Shown here one piece after another: positions 51,703 to 64,000 of a stretch of 64,000 nucleotides of DNA. Position 1 is the first letter of the stretch; each line of letters starts with the position of its first letter. The DNA comes from Litorimonas haliclonae (GTDB taxonomy: Bacteria > Pseudomonadota > Alphaproteobacteria > Caulobacterales > Maricaulaceae). Location: NCBI RefSeq assembly GCF_965138505.1, contig NZ_CBCSCO010000008.1:28943-92942 (forward strand), read 5' to 3'. Position numbers and translations under genes: made by a program. Under the pieces are notes generated by a model that was given only the letters and a program-made list of their open reading frames with translations, was not told the origin of the DNA and did no database searches.

Positions 51703-53019
51703 ATGAAAAAGACCCTCCTCCTTCTCACGACTTCTTTCCTTATCGCTTGTTCTGCCCAAAGCGAGCGAGCCCCTCAAAACCCGAACGAAACAGAGACAGT
51801 TCCGCCAGTTGTCGAGACATCAGTCGCCCCTGATTTTAATACTGCGGCGATGGACGGGTTGTTGTCCGATGCCGTGGAAGCTGGAAAGGTTATCGGTGTC
51901 TCCGCACTGGTCTATAACGAAGGACATGTCGTTTATGAAAACGCCTTTGGTCTCGGCGATCGTGAGAGAAACGTCCCGCTAACGAAAGACAGCGTTTTTC
52001 GTATATATTCCATGACGAAACCCATGACGTCGGCGGTGATTATGGATCTCGTCGAAGAAGGGAAAATCTCACTCGACGACCCCGTCGCTGACTATGTCCC
52101 GCAAATCGGTGAAATGAAGGTGGCGACTCTTGGCGAAGGCGGCGCGGTAAGTTTCGAAGATCAGGCCGTTCCTATGACGGTAAAAGACCTTCTCTTGCAT
52201 CGTGGCGGGATAGCCTACGGCCTGTTCGGAGAGGCCAACCCTATTGAGGCGGCTTATAGGGACGCAGATATTTTCAATCTCGACGAGAACCTCTCCGCAA
52301 AGATGGACAAGCTGGCTCAGCTTCCGCTGCATTCGCAGCCGGGAACGGGATGGTATTACAGTTTTTCGATTGATGTACTTGGCCGAATTATCGAAGTCGT
52401 CACTGGGCAAAACTATGGCGACGTTATGCATGAGCGCCTCATTGACCCCTTGGGAATGAACGAAACCGGCTTTTATGTTAGGCCTGATCAGCAATCGCGT
52501 TTCGTCAGTCTGTATATGATGCAAGACGATGGCAGCTATGTTGTGGCCGAAGACGGACAAAAATCCACCTTTTTGAAAAACAATGCTTACCAGAACCCAG
52601 GGGGAGGCTTGGTCTCTACATTAGAGGACTATGCTAAATTTGCGGAGTTAATGCTGGAAGGCGGCACCTATAACGGCGTCCAAATTTTAGAGCCAGAGAC
52701 CGTCAAAACAATGATGAGCAACCAAATGGATCCGGACGATACCTTTATGATGCCGTGGCTAGGCGGAGAAACCGGCGCGGGTTTCGGGTATGGAGGCTCT
52801 GTCCAAACTTCCGTTACGCCCAAACAAGTCGAAAAGAGCGGCAGACAAGTCGGTCAATGGGGCTGGAGCGGGCTTGCCAGGACAACTTTTTATGTTGATC
52901 CCAAAAATGACGCCTTCGGAATTATGATGATGCAGTATATGGGGGGCGAAAATCCACCTCTTCATGACAGCTTTAAGGTGTTGGCCGTCTCTCAGACGCA
53001 AAATATCACTGAGCAGTAA
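51703..53019 (+). CDS. Serine hydrolase of the class C beta-lactamase/esterase family, lipoprotein
   Basis: 438 residues with the lipoprotein signal MKKTLLLLTTSFLIACSA. The serine beta-lactamase fold is plain: SMTKPM with the nucleophile Ser 103 and Lys 106 (SxxK), WYYSFSIDVLGRIIE at about 217 (Tyr 219 as the general base), and WGWSGLARTTFYVDP in place of the KTG box. This combination is more usual in EstB-like esterases and DD-peptidase-like proteins than in true beta-lactamases. The mature protein should sit in the outer or inner membrane, facing the periplasm. The substrate is unknown. Confidence 0.88.
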   Translation: MKKTLLLLTTSFLIACSAQSERAPQNPNETETVPPVVETSVAPDFNTAAMDGLLSDAVEAGKVIGVSALVYNEGHVVYENAFGLGDRERNVPLTKDSVFRIYSMTKPMTSAVIMDLVEEGKISLDDPVADYVPQIGEMKVATLGEGGAVSFEDQAVPMTVKDLLLHRGGIAYGLFGEANPIEAAYRDADIFNLDENLSAKMDKLAQLPLHSQPGTGWYYSFSIDVLGRIIEVVTGQNYGDVMHERLIDPLGMNETGFYVRPDQQSRFVSLYMMQDDGSYVVAEDGQKSTFLKNNAYQNPGGGLVSTLEDYAKFAELMLEGGTYNGVQILEPETVKTMMSNQMDPDDTFMMPWLGGETGAGFGYGGSVQTSVTPKQVEKSGRQVGQWGWSGLARTTFYVDPKNDAFGIMMMQYMGGENPPLHDSFKVLAVSQTQNITEQ

Positions 53020-53605
53020 ACAGGACGGCTCCGGCTGAACTTTATCGGCCTATAATAATGCCGCCTAAAATGACCTCTGTTCCCCTAATATTGTATGTTG
53101 CCGGGACAGAAAGACTTCGAAAAACAGTATTTACAAATTTTGATCAGATGTTCGCTTGATATAAGGTGGCATTGAAAAGTGGAAAACGATGACAAAGTGG
53201 AATTCTTCGAAGAGACTCGGAAGCATGTTTTAACGTTCTGGTTGATTTGCATCGCGTTTTGGTTTCGGAGCAATCCGAAGGAATCAGAAATTTTTGGTCT
53301 TGATGAAAATAATTCTGATTTTTTTGATGCTCAATTCGATTATTTTCAGATTCATTTTCATTTTTTTCAGTCCTATTTTTATCAAAACTGAAAATGTTTC
53401 AGATAAAATACGGTCTGAATTGCTATTTTTTACTGTTTCTGCTATGAAATTTGTCTGGAAAAAATCGACGTAAAGACAGAAAAAGGGCTTGTGAGCCCAA
53501 ATAAGTCATTAAATGCTGATTGTTTTCCACAGACCTGTGGATAAGTGGAATTCAAAAACCACGGTTTTATGGGGGTTTTAGACGCTCGATAGCTTTTTGT
53601 AGGAA
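53020..53605. other. AT-rich region upstream of the rRNA operon
   Basis: About 585 bases without a convincing gene; the part 53180-53480 is strongly AT-rich. It contains a palindrome TCCACAG-ac-CTGTGGA (53526-53541), which creates a perfect DnaA-box consensus TGTGGATAA (53536-53544) and a one-mismatch box TTTTCCACA (53523-53531) facing each other. The 70-codon GTG-started frame at 53179-53391 is Phe-rich because of the base composition and I do not call it. Confidence 0.5.
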
Positions 53606-53671
53606 AGAAAATAGTTTTTCTGCATTTTTGTGAAAAAAGGTGTTGCGGAAAAAAATTCACCCCCCTATATA
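53606..53671 (+). promoter_or_regulatory. Probable main rRNA promoter (P1) with UP-like element
   Basis: TTGCGG (53643-53648) and TATATA (53666-53671) are spaced by exactly 17 bases. The 35 bases upstream are rich in A and T runs (GAAAGAAAATAGTTTTT), like an UP element. The expected start of transcription, at about 53678 in GCGCTCCTCGG, is roughly 325 bases before 16S. Confidence 0.6.
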
Positions 53672-53710
53672 GCGCTCCTCGGCGGCGGGCACTAACCCAC
53701 ACCGAGCGGC

Positions 53711-53735
53711 GCCCCTCGCAAGGGGCATTTATTTT
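53711..53735 (+). terminator. Leader hairpin with U-rich tail, possible attenuator in rRNA leader
   Basis: GCCCCT-cgca-AGGGGC is a perfect stem-loop followed by ATTTATTTT, shortly after the P1 start. It looks like an intrinsic terminator. In an rRNA leader it would need antitermination to be passed. Confidence 0.45.
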
Positions 53736-53857
53736 GGAAAGAGTGTGAAGCACTTTTTTCGCTGTTTGACATCGTAAATATTGGGAAGAGAGACGCAGGC
53801 GGCGTTTAGCTGTGAGCGGACTTGGTAACAGGACGCACATTTCTTAAACGACTGTTG

Positions 53858-53966
53858 TTGACGTTTCTCTTTATGAAAATAATGAAATCGCTTGGATGAC
53901 TTTTGTCATTTAAGAGGTTTTCGTTATTTCTTTGAAACGCACAAACGCTGAAATATTTATATTTCA
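53858..53966 (+). promoter_or_regulatory. Second rRNA promoter candidate and leader stem
   Basis: TTGACG (53858-53863) and TAATGA (53880-53885) lie 16 bases apart. Behind them TGAAATAT-TT-ATATTTCA (53949-53966) is a perfect hairpin close to the start of 16S. It may be a processing or antitermination element in the rRNA leader. Confidence 0.4.
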
Positions 53967-54002
53967 ACGTCAGTGAATAACGACACAGTCAGTTTAACTC
54001 TC

Positions 54003-55487
<1,485 letters not shown>

Positions 55488-55712
55488 AGGTTTTAAAGGT
55501 CTTCGGTCTTTATTGACCACGCACCTTTTTAATCTTTTAGAAAATATTAGGTCCTCAGGCTCACGCCAATGAGGATCACATAGCGGTTAGACGCCGTCTT
55601 CGTTTCTCTTCCCTTTCGATAATTATCCGCAGTGCGCAAATACGTGCAGCACGCAGGGTTTTTATACTAATGAGATGGCGACACTGCCTGTTTTCTGAAC
55701 GAAGTGTTATGG

Positions 55713-55789
<77 letters not shown>

Positions 55790-55815
55790 CTTCTTTCAGT
55801 GCGTACCTGTGATAA

Positions 55816-55891
55816 GGGGCTTTAGCTCAGTTGGTAGAGCATCTGCTTTGCAAGCAGAGGGTCAGCGGTTCGAATCCGCTAAGCTCCACCA
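55816..55891 (+). tRNA. tRNA-Ala (anticodon TGC)
   Basis: 76 bases with CCA encoded, 26 bases after tRNA-Ile. Acceptor stem GGGGCTT with AAGCTCC, anticodon arm CTGCTTTGCAAGCAG reading TGC, and T arm GGTTCGAATCC. Confidence 0.97.
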
Positions 55892-56171
55892 TCTCATTAT
55901 ACAAGTTTTGCACTTTGCATTATGCTAAAGTGCAGATATTTGACATCGTTTATGGAGGGCTCATCCGCCCAGAGGCTTAGATTTATCTAAGACTTTACGA
56001 CAAGGATGGGCTTTTAAATAGTAAAGATATCGTCTAGCGGTTCATCCGCGTAGGATATGTTCAATACACTAAAGTTGAACATGTTAGTCCTCGCGTATGA
56101 GCGCTAAACATTGAAGGTTGCACGGCTCTACACTTCTGGTCGGGCCGATGTGACCATCTCAAGAATCTGAA

Positions 56172-58962
<2,791 letters not shown>

Positions 58963-59090
58963 ATTTCAGATTGTTTCTTGGCCAAACTTGCAGCCGCAAG
59001 TGAACAAGAGACGTAAGTGCTCATACGCGTGGACTACATGTTCATGCGGTAGCTAGACGATATCTTTACTATTTAATTCTGACATGCATT

Positions 59091-59208
59091 GACCGGGTGG
59101 TTATTGCGTGACGTCCCCACCCGATCCCATTCCGAACTCGGTCGTTAAGCGTCACAGCGCCGATGGTACTTTGTCTCAAGGCACGGGAGAGTAGGTCGCT
59201 GCCCGGTT
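59091..59208 (+). rRNA. 5S ribosomal RNA
   Basis: About 118 bases. GACCGGG at the 5' side pairs with CCCGGTT at the 3' side, and the middle has CCCACCCGATCCCATTCCGA, then ACTCGGTCGTTAAGC, the typical loop B/C sequence. Confidence 0.95.
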
Positions 59209-59254
59209 TATCCATGTCAGAAATATCCTCCATAACGAAAATCTTTTTAAAATA

Positions 59255-59278
59255 GCGTCGCGCAAGCGGCGCTTTTTT
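59255..59278 (+). terminator. Rho-independent terminator of the rRNA operon
   Basis: GCGTCGC-gcaa-GCGGCGC followed by six T residues, 47 bases after 5S. The tetraloop and T tract make this a strong intrinsic terminator. Confidence 0.85.
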
Positions 59279-59354
59279 GTATTTAAAATTCAGAATTTAA
59301 AGTCTGTTTGATAAATCTCGGCGCCGTTTATTGTTTTGCGGCTATGAGTGGAGC

Positions 59355-60191
59355 ATGAAAAAACAATCCCTTCTCTCTATTATTGCTCTATTCTCAGCCT
59401 CAATGCCAAGTTTTGGCGGTTGCCAAACGACAGCTACGGCTCCTCCGTCAGATTCGACGGCAGATTCATTGCAAACATTAACTTCTGCAAACTCAACGCT
59501 CTCGGCTGAGGACATTATGAGCCGTGCCCATGGAGCGGCTGGCGGCGCAGAATGGGTGCGTCCAAAATCCCTAGTGATGGACGGATATTCTATTTTTTAT
59601 GACGGCCATAAGGACGTGCGAAATGAACGGCACAGAATGTGGCGGGTGTACGATGCGGAAAAGTCAGAGGCGCATCATGTCGACGGAAAAGTGCGCATAC
59701 TGTCCGAACGACACGGCGTGCCGCTTATTGACTTAAGCTATAATGGTCAAAATACTTACACGGCTAAAGGCCAACAGCCTAAAAGCGAAAGCGATAAACG
59801 TTGGGCCTCAAATTTCGGCTTTGGCGTCATCCGTCATGCCTTTGATGAGGGGTATACCCTTTCCCGCCTCCCCGACGATCTGGTGGATGGCCGTCCGGTT
59901 TATATGATCCGAATTACAGATCCGGCAGGCGGTGAAACCCAATTTGGGATTGCTCAAAATGACTATGCGATTTTAAAAGTAGGCTTTGATACCCCCCGGG
60001 GCTGGCATGAACGAATTTATTCCAATTTTTATTCTAACCCGAACGACAGATGGGTGCAGCCCGGCCGGGTTCGCCTGTATTATAACGGTGTGAAAAGCAA
60101 TGAAGTAATTTGGACTTCATACAAGATAAACAGTGAGGTGCAGGATTGCTTATTCGTCTTGCCAAATACTGCGGATTGTAAGGTGAATTAA
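59355..60191 (+). CDS. Predicted lipoprotein, function unknown
   Basis: 278 residues from the ATG at 59355 (MKKQSLLSIIALFSASMPSF) with a lipobox-like FGGC. An ATG eight codons upstream is unlikely because it would precede the Lys-Lys start of the signal. The mature domain has GGAEWVRPKSLVMDGYSIFY, LSYNGQNTYTAKGQ, RLPDDLVDGRPVYMIRITDP, FDTPRGWHERIYSNFY and WVQPGRVRLYYNG, a mostly beta protein that may share the LolA/LppX-like shape; that is a guess. It stands alone between the rRNA terminator and tRNA-fMet. Confidence 0.7.
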   Translation: MKKQSLLSIIALFSASMPSFGGCQTTATAPPSDSTADSLQTLTSANSTLSAEDIMSRAHGAAGGAEWVRPKSLVMDGYSIFYDGHKDVRNERHRMWRVYDAEKSEAHHVDGKVRILSERHGVPLIDLSYNGQNTYTAKGQQPKSESDKRWASNFGFGVIRHAFDEGYTLSRLPDDLVDGRPVYMIRITDPAGGETQFGIAQNDYAILKVGFDTPRGWHERIYSNFYSNPNDRWVQPGRVRLYYNGVKSNEVIWTSYKINSEVQDCLFVLPNTADCKVN

Positions 60192-60910
60192 ATTACAGGT
60201 TTCAAATAGGAATTATATCCTCAGCATCTAGACTCATACAGATGTTCCCCGCATGTTCCTTTCTTAGTTGAAAGACAGAATAAGTTGTGACGACGCCCGG
60301 CAAATTGAAAAGTCTGTGGATTGATTTTGACGCTATCTTTGAAAATGTAAAGCAGGAGCTCTATCCAAATTTATTGCATCGACCGGTCGAATTATCGCCA
60401 TTCCCATCCGAACTTTCCAGTTAAATTGCGCAGTGTTACGCCCGAGGAAATGCGCGGTGCCAAATGGGAATGTAAAGCCGAAGTTAAAAGATAGGCGAAA
60501 AGCGGAACGCGTCACGTTCCCGTCAGCATAGGACAGGTAATTGTCACCTTGCACGGTCCTAAGACCCGACGAATATGAATATACTACGGAGGCGTTCTTT
60601 TCCAATCCCGAGGACAAGGAAAATCAGCGCAATTTGAGACGCTTGTCTGACGCTATTGATGCGACGAATTTAAAGTACCGAAGCAATGTTCTGACCGTCG
60701 GCCTGCAGAGACAGCGTCCCCGCTATTATGCCGGAGGAAAACTGCTTTTGCTCGTATTCCGGACGCAATGGCCTGTGCGAAACGCGTTCAGGCGAAGGGC
60801 AAAGATAAGCACCGCGTCAAAGCACGCTAATCTCTGCGAAAAGTCTGAAAGAATAAGGATTTAGGGCTTGAAGGCTTGGCCGCCGAGCCCTATATCACGC
60901 TTCTCATTGA
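60192..60910. other. Degraded region between lipoprotein gene and tRNA-fMet
   Basis: About 720 bases without an intact gene. One stretch (60541-60730) looks like a degraded coding sequence and is listed separately. The rest has stop codons in all frames at short intervals and no clear repeats. Confidence 0.4.
60541..60864 (+). pseudogene. Possible remnant of a UmuC-type polymerase C-terminus (DUF4113-like)
   Basis: The frame contains AFFSNPEDKENQRNLRRLSD, then AIDATNLKYRSNVLTVGLQ. This resembles the start of DUF4113, the C-terminal tail of UmuC-like polymerases, where the pattern is F-x-x-P-[DE], then LM-x-A-[ML]-D-A-[IL]-N-x-[RK]-[FY]-G. The polymerase body is absent upstream, and the tail continues into unrelated low-quality sequence. 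If the match is real, this is a fragment left by a deletion. Confidence is low because the match is short and from memory. Confidence 0.3.
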
Positions 60911-60987
<77 letters not shown>

Positions 60988-61224
60988 ATATCCCAAACAT
61001 CAAAACGATTTTCTCCCTACAGAGCCAACGGGCTTTCCTGTTCAATTATGTACAGGCTTTTCAGTTCTCCCATTGGCGGTATTTGAGCGATAAAATTCTG
61101 CAAGAATTTTAATATAGGCTAAGATAAATGTCAGAAAGTTCATGTTTTTGTTTCGGATAGCGCTTTTCCTCTTGTTTGAACGTTTTTGATAAGAAATAGT
61201 TGGGCCAAACTTGGGAGAACTGTT

Positions 61225-63210
61225 TTGACTACATTTAAATTTATCCGACTTGGCCTGGCGTCGGCATTTGCCGCGGTGATGGCCTTGTCCTTTACGCCTA
61301 GCGCGGCATTTGCCGAAGAACCAAATATTGATATTTATGCGCAGTTGCCCCGAACGCAAAGTGTCCGCGTTTCGCCGGATGGGAAGCATATTGCAATGCT
61401 AGCCCCCTTTGCCGGCGACAAGGCCGTGTTTGTGTATGATTTGACAAATCCTGACGCAAAAACAGTCATCGTCACGCCGCCCGAAGATTCCATTGTGAAA
61501 GCAATTGATTGGGCCAGTAATAAACACGTTATTATGCTGGCCCGCGTCCGCGGACACGGCGAAGGCAAAATGAAACACTACAGCACGCTGTTCAGCCGTT
61601 GGGTTTCCACCAATATCGAAACTGAACGGTCTGTTATCCTTCTTGATGATGTCATTAAAAGCAAACGTTACCGCGTGACGTATGGGGGCGGTTACGTACA
61701 CGACCTTCCGGATAATGAGGACGAGGTCTTGATGAGCTTCACTGAATATGGAGGCGAAGTCTTCCAACGCCATTACCGTGTCGATCTGGATAGCGGGAAT
61801 GAACGCCTCGAAAGATCCATGCCGGTAACCACAGGCAATGTTGTCCTTTCTAACAACGGTGAAACTGTTCTCGCTCGCGAAGATTACGACCCGCGGAGCG
61901 GTCAGTACGAAGTCTTCTTTGGCGAAGGTATTGATGAAGAGAGTGTCTATAAAAAACGGTTCGATAAATCAAAAAATAGAACGACCTATTTGTCGACAGT
62001 TCTAGACGGTAAGTTGTTGATGCAGGAAACAGAGCAAGACTCTTTAACTTTGTTTACCATTGATCCCCATAGCAAAGCGGTGGCTCCATTCACATTCGAA
62101 GCCAATGTTCCGGATGGCTATGACTATGGTCCTATCTTTGACAACCAGACCGGAAAAATGATTGGCGTAAGCTATACCGATGATCGCTACCGCCAAGTCT
62201 ACACCGAAGAGCCTTATAAATCCTGGCATGACAAGTTTTCTGATGCGTTGGAGGGGCAGAATATAACAATCCTGTCCAAGACGGAAGACAACAAAATGGT
62301 CACGATTTATGCGGAAAATGACAGCAATCCGGGTGAGTACTACCTCTACGAAGAAGGACCCGGTACAATTTCGTCCTTGGGCGGAACTTACCCGGAGCTC
62401 AAAGCCTCCCAAATAGGGTCGACTGTGCGGGCAGATTACACGGCTAGAGATGGTCTCAATATTCCGGCCTATTTGACACTTCCCCCTGGAAAAACAAAAG
62501 CGGACGGACCTTTCCCAACCGTCGTTATGCCGCATGGCGGCCCGACCGCGAGAGATGACGCGACATTCGACTTTTGGGGACAGTATTTGGCCGCCCAGGG
62601 CTATGCCGTCTTTAAACCGCAATTTCGTGGATCGACCGGATTTGGTTACGAGCACCTCGAAAAAGGGTATGGCGAATTTGGCCGGGGGATGCTTCACGAT
62701 ACGATTGACGGCGTAAATCACTATGTTGATAACAACGTCATAAATCCCGATAAAATCTGTGTCACCGGCGCCAGCTATGGGGGCTATCAAGCTCTGGCCT
62801 TACCCGTCATGGAGCCGGATATGTTTAAATGCGCGCTTTCCGTTAACGGCGTCTCTCAAATTCGGGACATTCTGAAGTTCGAAGAGGCCCGCACCGGCCG
62901 AGACAGCGGCGTTATCAAATTCTGGCAGAAAATTATCGGCGACAGATATGATGACAAGGACCTTCTCCTTTCACAGTCTCCGGCCGAGAATGTTGATAAA
63001 ATCAAAGCGGAAATTGTTCTCGTTCACGGAACAGATGACATGACCGTGCCGCTACAGCAGTCGGAGGTCATGGCGAAGGCTTTGAAAAAAAGAGGGCAAT
63101 CCGACGATATCCTCCTCTTACCGAATGACGATCACAATCTGTCTCTGCCGATTTCCCGGAAAAAACTGTTGGAGGCCAGCGACGAGCTCTTTGAAAGGCA
63201 CTTAAACTAG
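61225..63210 (+). CDS. S9 family peptidase (prolyl oligopeptidase/dipeptidyl aminopeptidase type)
   Basis: 661 residues from a TTG at 61225, behind GGGAGAAC at 7-base spacing; the frame extends 13 codons further without such a site. The signal peptide LASAFAAVMALSFTPSAAFA ends in an AxA site. Residues 30-400 form a beta-propeller (SVRVSPDGKHIAMLAP, VYDLTNPDAK). The alpha/beta hydrolase domain has VVMPHGGPTARDD, PQFRGSTGFGYEHLEKG, the nucleophile GASYGGYQALALP (Ser about 517), HGTDDMTVPL (Asp) and NDDHNLSLP (His). It is a periplasmic or exported peptidase that releases short peptides. It stands alone. Confidence 0.93.
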   Translation: MTTFKFIRLGLASAFAAVMALSFTPSAAFAEEPNIDIYAQLPRTQSVRVSPDGKHIAMLAPFAGDKAVFVYDLTNPDAKTVIVTPPEDSIVKAIDWASNKHVIMLARVRGHGEGKMKHYSTLFSRWVSTNIETERSVILLDDVIKSKRYRVTYGGGYVHDLPDNEDEVLMSFTEYGGEVFQRHYRVDLDSGNERLERSMPVTTGNVVLSNNGETVLAREDYDPRSGQYEVFFGEGIDEESVYKKRFDKSKNRTTYLSTVLDGKLLMQETEQDSLTLFTIDPHSKAVAPFTFEANVPDGYDYGPIFDNQTGKMIGVSYTDDRYRQVYTEEPYKSWHDKFSDALEGQNITILSKTEDNKMVTIYAENDSNPGEYYLYEEGPGTISSLGGTYPELKASQIGSTVRADYTARDGLNIPAYLTLPPGKTKADGPFPTVVMPHGGPTARDDATFDFWGQYLAAQGYAVFKPQFRGSTGFGYEHLEKGYGEFGRGMLHDTIDGVNHYVDNNVINPDKICVTGASYGGYQALALPVMEPDMFKCALSVNGVSQIRDILKFEEARTGRDSGVIKFWQKIIGDRYDDKDLLLSQSPAENVDKIKAEIVLVHGTDDMTVPLQQSEVMAKALKKRGQSDDILLLPNDDHNLSLPISRKKLLEASDELFERHLN

Positions 63211-63224
63211 CGCGAATTGCGTCT

Positions 63225-63257
63225 ACCCGCCCGCGCCCCTTTGGGGCGAGGGCGGGT
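63225..63257 (+). terminator. Strong hairpin after the S9 peptidase gene
   Basis: ACCCGCCC-g-CGCCCC-ttt-GGGGCG-a-GGGCGGGT is a nearly perfect 15-pair stem with one mismatch, 14 bases after the peptidase stop. It lacks a T tract, so it may act as a pausing or rho-assisted terminator rather than an intrinsic one. Confidence 0.55.
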
Positions 63258-64000
63258 GAAAATATTGTTTAGTTTTATCACGTCAACGCAGGCAGCGCTT
63301 ACCCGGCGCCGTCCTCAAAATGGCTCACAACCTCTCGACCTTCCGCGTCTACGCGCGGAATGACAAGTATGATTTGAGTTAGAGGTAATCGCCTCATTCT
63401 ACCGCTTATGCTTATGCAATTCTTCTTTTTTCCAATTGTTTTCCTTTTTCTCTTTGTTTGTTTCGTTTTAATCAGTGGCGGAAAAAGAGGGCTGTCTGCG
63501 GGCTGTGAGTATTGAAGGGGGAACCGAATTCTAATGTATGTTTTTACAACCTCACTCTTACGGTTGTAAGGCGTAAGACCCGCAGGAACGTCTTCTTCCG
63601 CTGACGGCCAAGGGTCTCAGTCTCGGGAGCCCATGGCGCTCGTCAGGCCGCCCAACTCACAGAGCGTTACCCCTGCTCGTCCAACGACAAACATCCTCCG
63701 ATTACCAGTCAGTCAACGTGCACATGACCTGCCCGTGCAATCAGAACATTTTTCAGTCAATCCAAAAGCGGGGCCTTTCATCCCGTCGATCAAACTAACA
63801 AGTTTATTATAGCGCAGGAAATGAAGGTGAGGACGCATCACTTGATATTTTTCATAAGAGATTGAAAAGAATAGAGTTTTAAAAAGGATAAGCGCGGATC
63901 GTCTTTCCTCCACCGCAANGCGGGGGAGGTGTCCGACAGGACGGAGGGGGTGCGCGTTGTTAAACGCGCCTAAAGCCTCCCTCCAAAGACGCCCCTTTCG
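63258..64000. other. Non-coding right end of the window
   Basis: About 740 bases without a supported gene. A strongly structured stretch (63546-63660) is listed separately. Near the end CCTCC-a-CCGC / GCGG-g-GGAGG (63907-63929) is a strong hairpin whose loop holds the only ambiguous base (N at 63919), so the base call there is doubtful. The 66-codon minus-strand frame at 63713-63913 has no support. Confidence 0.5.
63546..63660. ncRNA. Candidate structured RNA
   Basis: CTGACG-GCCA-a-GGG-t-CTC, an 8-base loop, then GAG-CCC-a-TGGC-gct-CGTCAG (63601-63646) is a stem of about 16 pairs with few mismatches, preceded by the hairpin ACAACC/GGTTGT (63546-63567) and by CTTACG/CGTAAG. No frame is open through it. 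It is not recognizably SRP RNA, tmRNA or RNase P. A 6S-like rod cannot be excluded, and either strand could be the transcript. Confidence 0.35.

Noticed and set aside
53179..53391. 70-codon GTG-started frame upstream of the rRNA operon
   Set aside because: Phe-rich content follows from the AT-rich DNA, the ribosome binding site is too far away, and no domain is recognizable.
60333..60617. 94-codon minus-strand frame between the lipoprotein gene and tRNA-fMet
   Set aside because: No domain, signal or ribosome binding site, and the region looks degraded.
63713..63913. 66-codon minus-strand frame at the right end
   Set aside because: It has an isolated start without a ribosome binding site and unremarkable composition, and it lies next to a doubtful base call.

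Overview
The window is chromosomal DNA from an alphaproteobacterium, most likely of the Hyphomonadaceae/Robiginitomaculaceae (Maricaulales) type. The 16S rRNA is alphaproteobacterial, the 16S-23S spacer carries tRNA-Ile and tRNA-Ala, and the core genes (hpf-ptsN, DUF1491, a PleC/DivJ-like kinase, zf-CHCC, SufE) are typical of that class. The family-level placement comes from memory of 16S and gene-content patterns, not from a search.

Left part (1-25.4 kb): accessory DNA, read here as two related integrative/mobilizable elements in tandem behind a tRNA-Thr gene (25443-25518, minus strand). The last 17 bases of the tRNA, within a 21-bp direct repeat, recur at 6640-6660. Each copy of the repeat is followed on its left by a minus-strand tyrosine recombinase of the same family. 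The right-hand element (about 6.64-25.46 kb) is complete. It holds higBA, a GIY-YIG protein, a candidate oriT, a VirD2-type relaxase with two small partner genes, an ABM/MarR/membrane-protein operon, and a secreted-protein module. That module comprises lipoproteins, a LuxR-type regulator, a transglutaminase-like protein and a 1647-residue VWA protein. The left-hand element continues beyond the window. It has the same plan (integrase, small partner gene, cargo beta-propeller gene, relaxase), but its relaxase is split by a frameshift. At the far left are the tip of a Hint-containing polymorphic toxin and its DUF2750 partner. Both relaxases have the same covarying hairpin 225-285 bp upstream.

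Middle part (25.7-53.0 kb): compact housekeeping DNA. It contains metG, a DUF805 gene, a TspO-like gene, hpf, ptsN, ppk-ppx (polyphosphate synthesis and turnover), a secreted beta-propeller, an HNH nuclease, sufE, a sensor histidine kinase, an orphan BcsB-like protein, DUF1491, a MATE exporter, a Gfo/Idh/MocA dehydrogenase and a YadG-like ABC ATPase. It then continues with zf-CHCC, a TonB-like protein, polA, gpmA, a DadA-like oxidoreductase and a serine hydrolase of the beta-lactamase fold.

Right part (53.0-64.0 kb): a complete rRNA operon (16S, tRNA-Ile, tRNA-Ala, 23S, 5S) behind an AT-rich control region with a strong promoter and a palindromic pair of DnaA-box-like sites. A rho-independent terminator closes it. 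An initiator tRNA follows 1.7 kb downstream, separated from the operon by a lipoprotein gene and a degraded sequence. The window ends with an S9 prolyl-oligopeptidase-family peptidase and about 790 bases of non-coding DNA with strong secondary structure.
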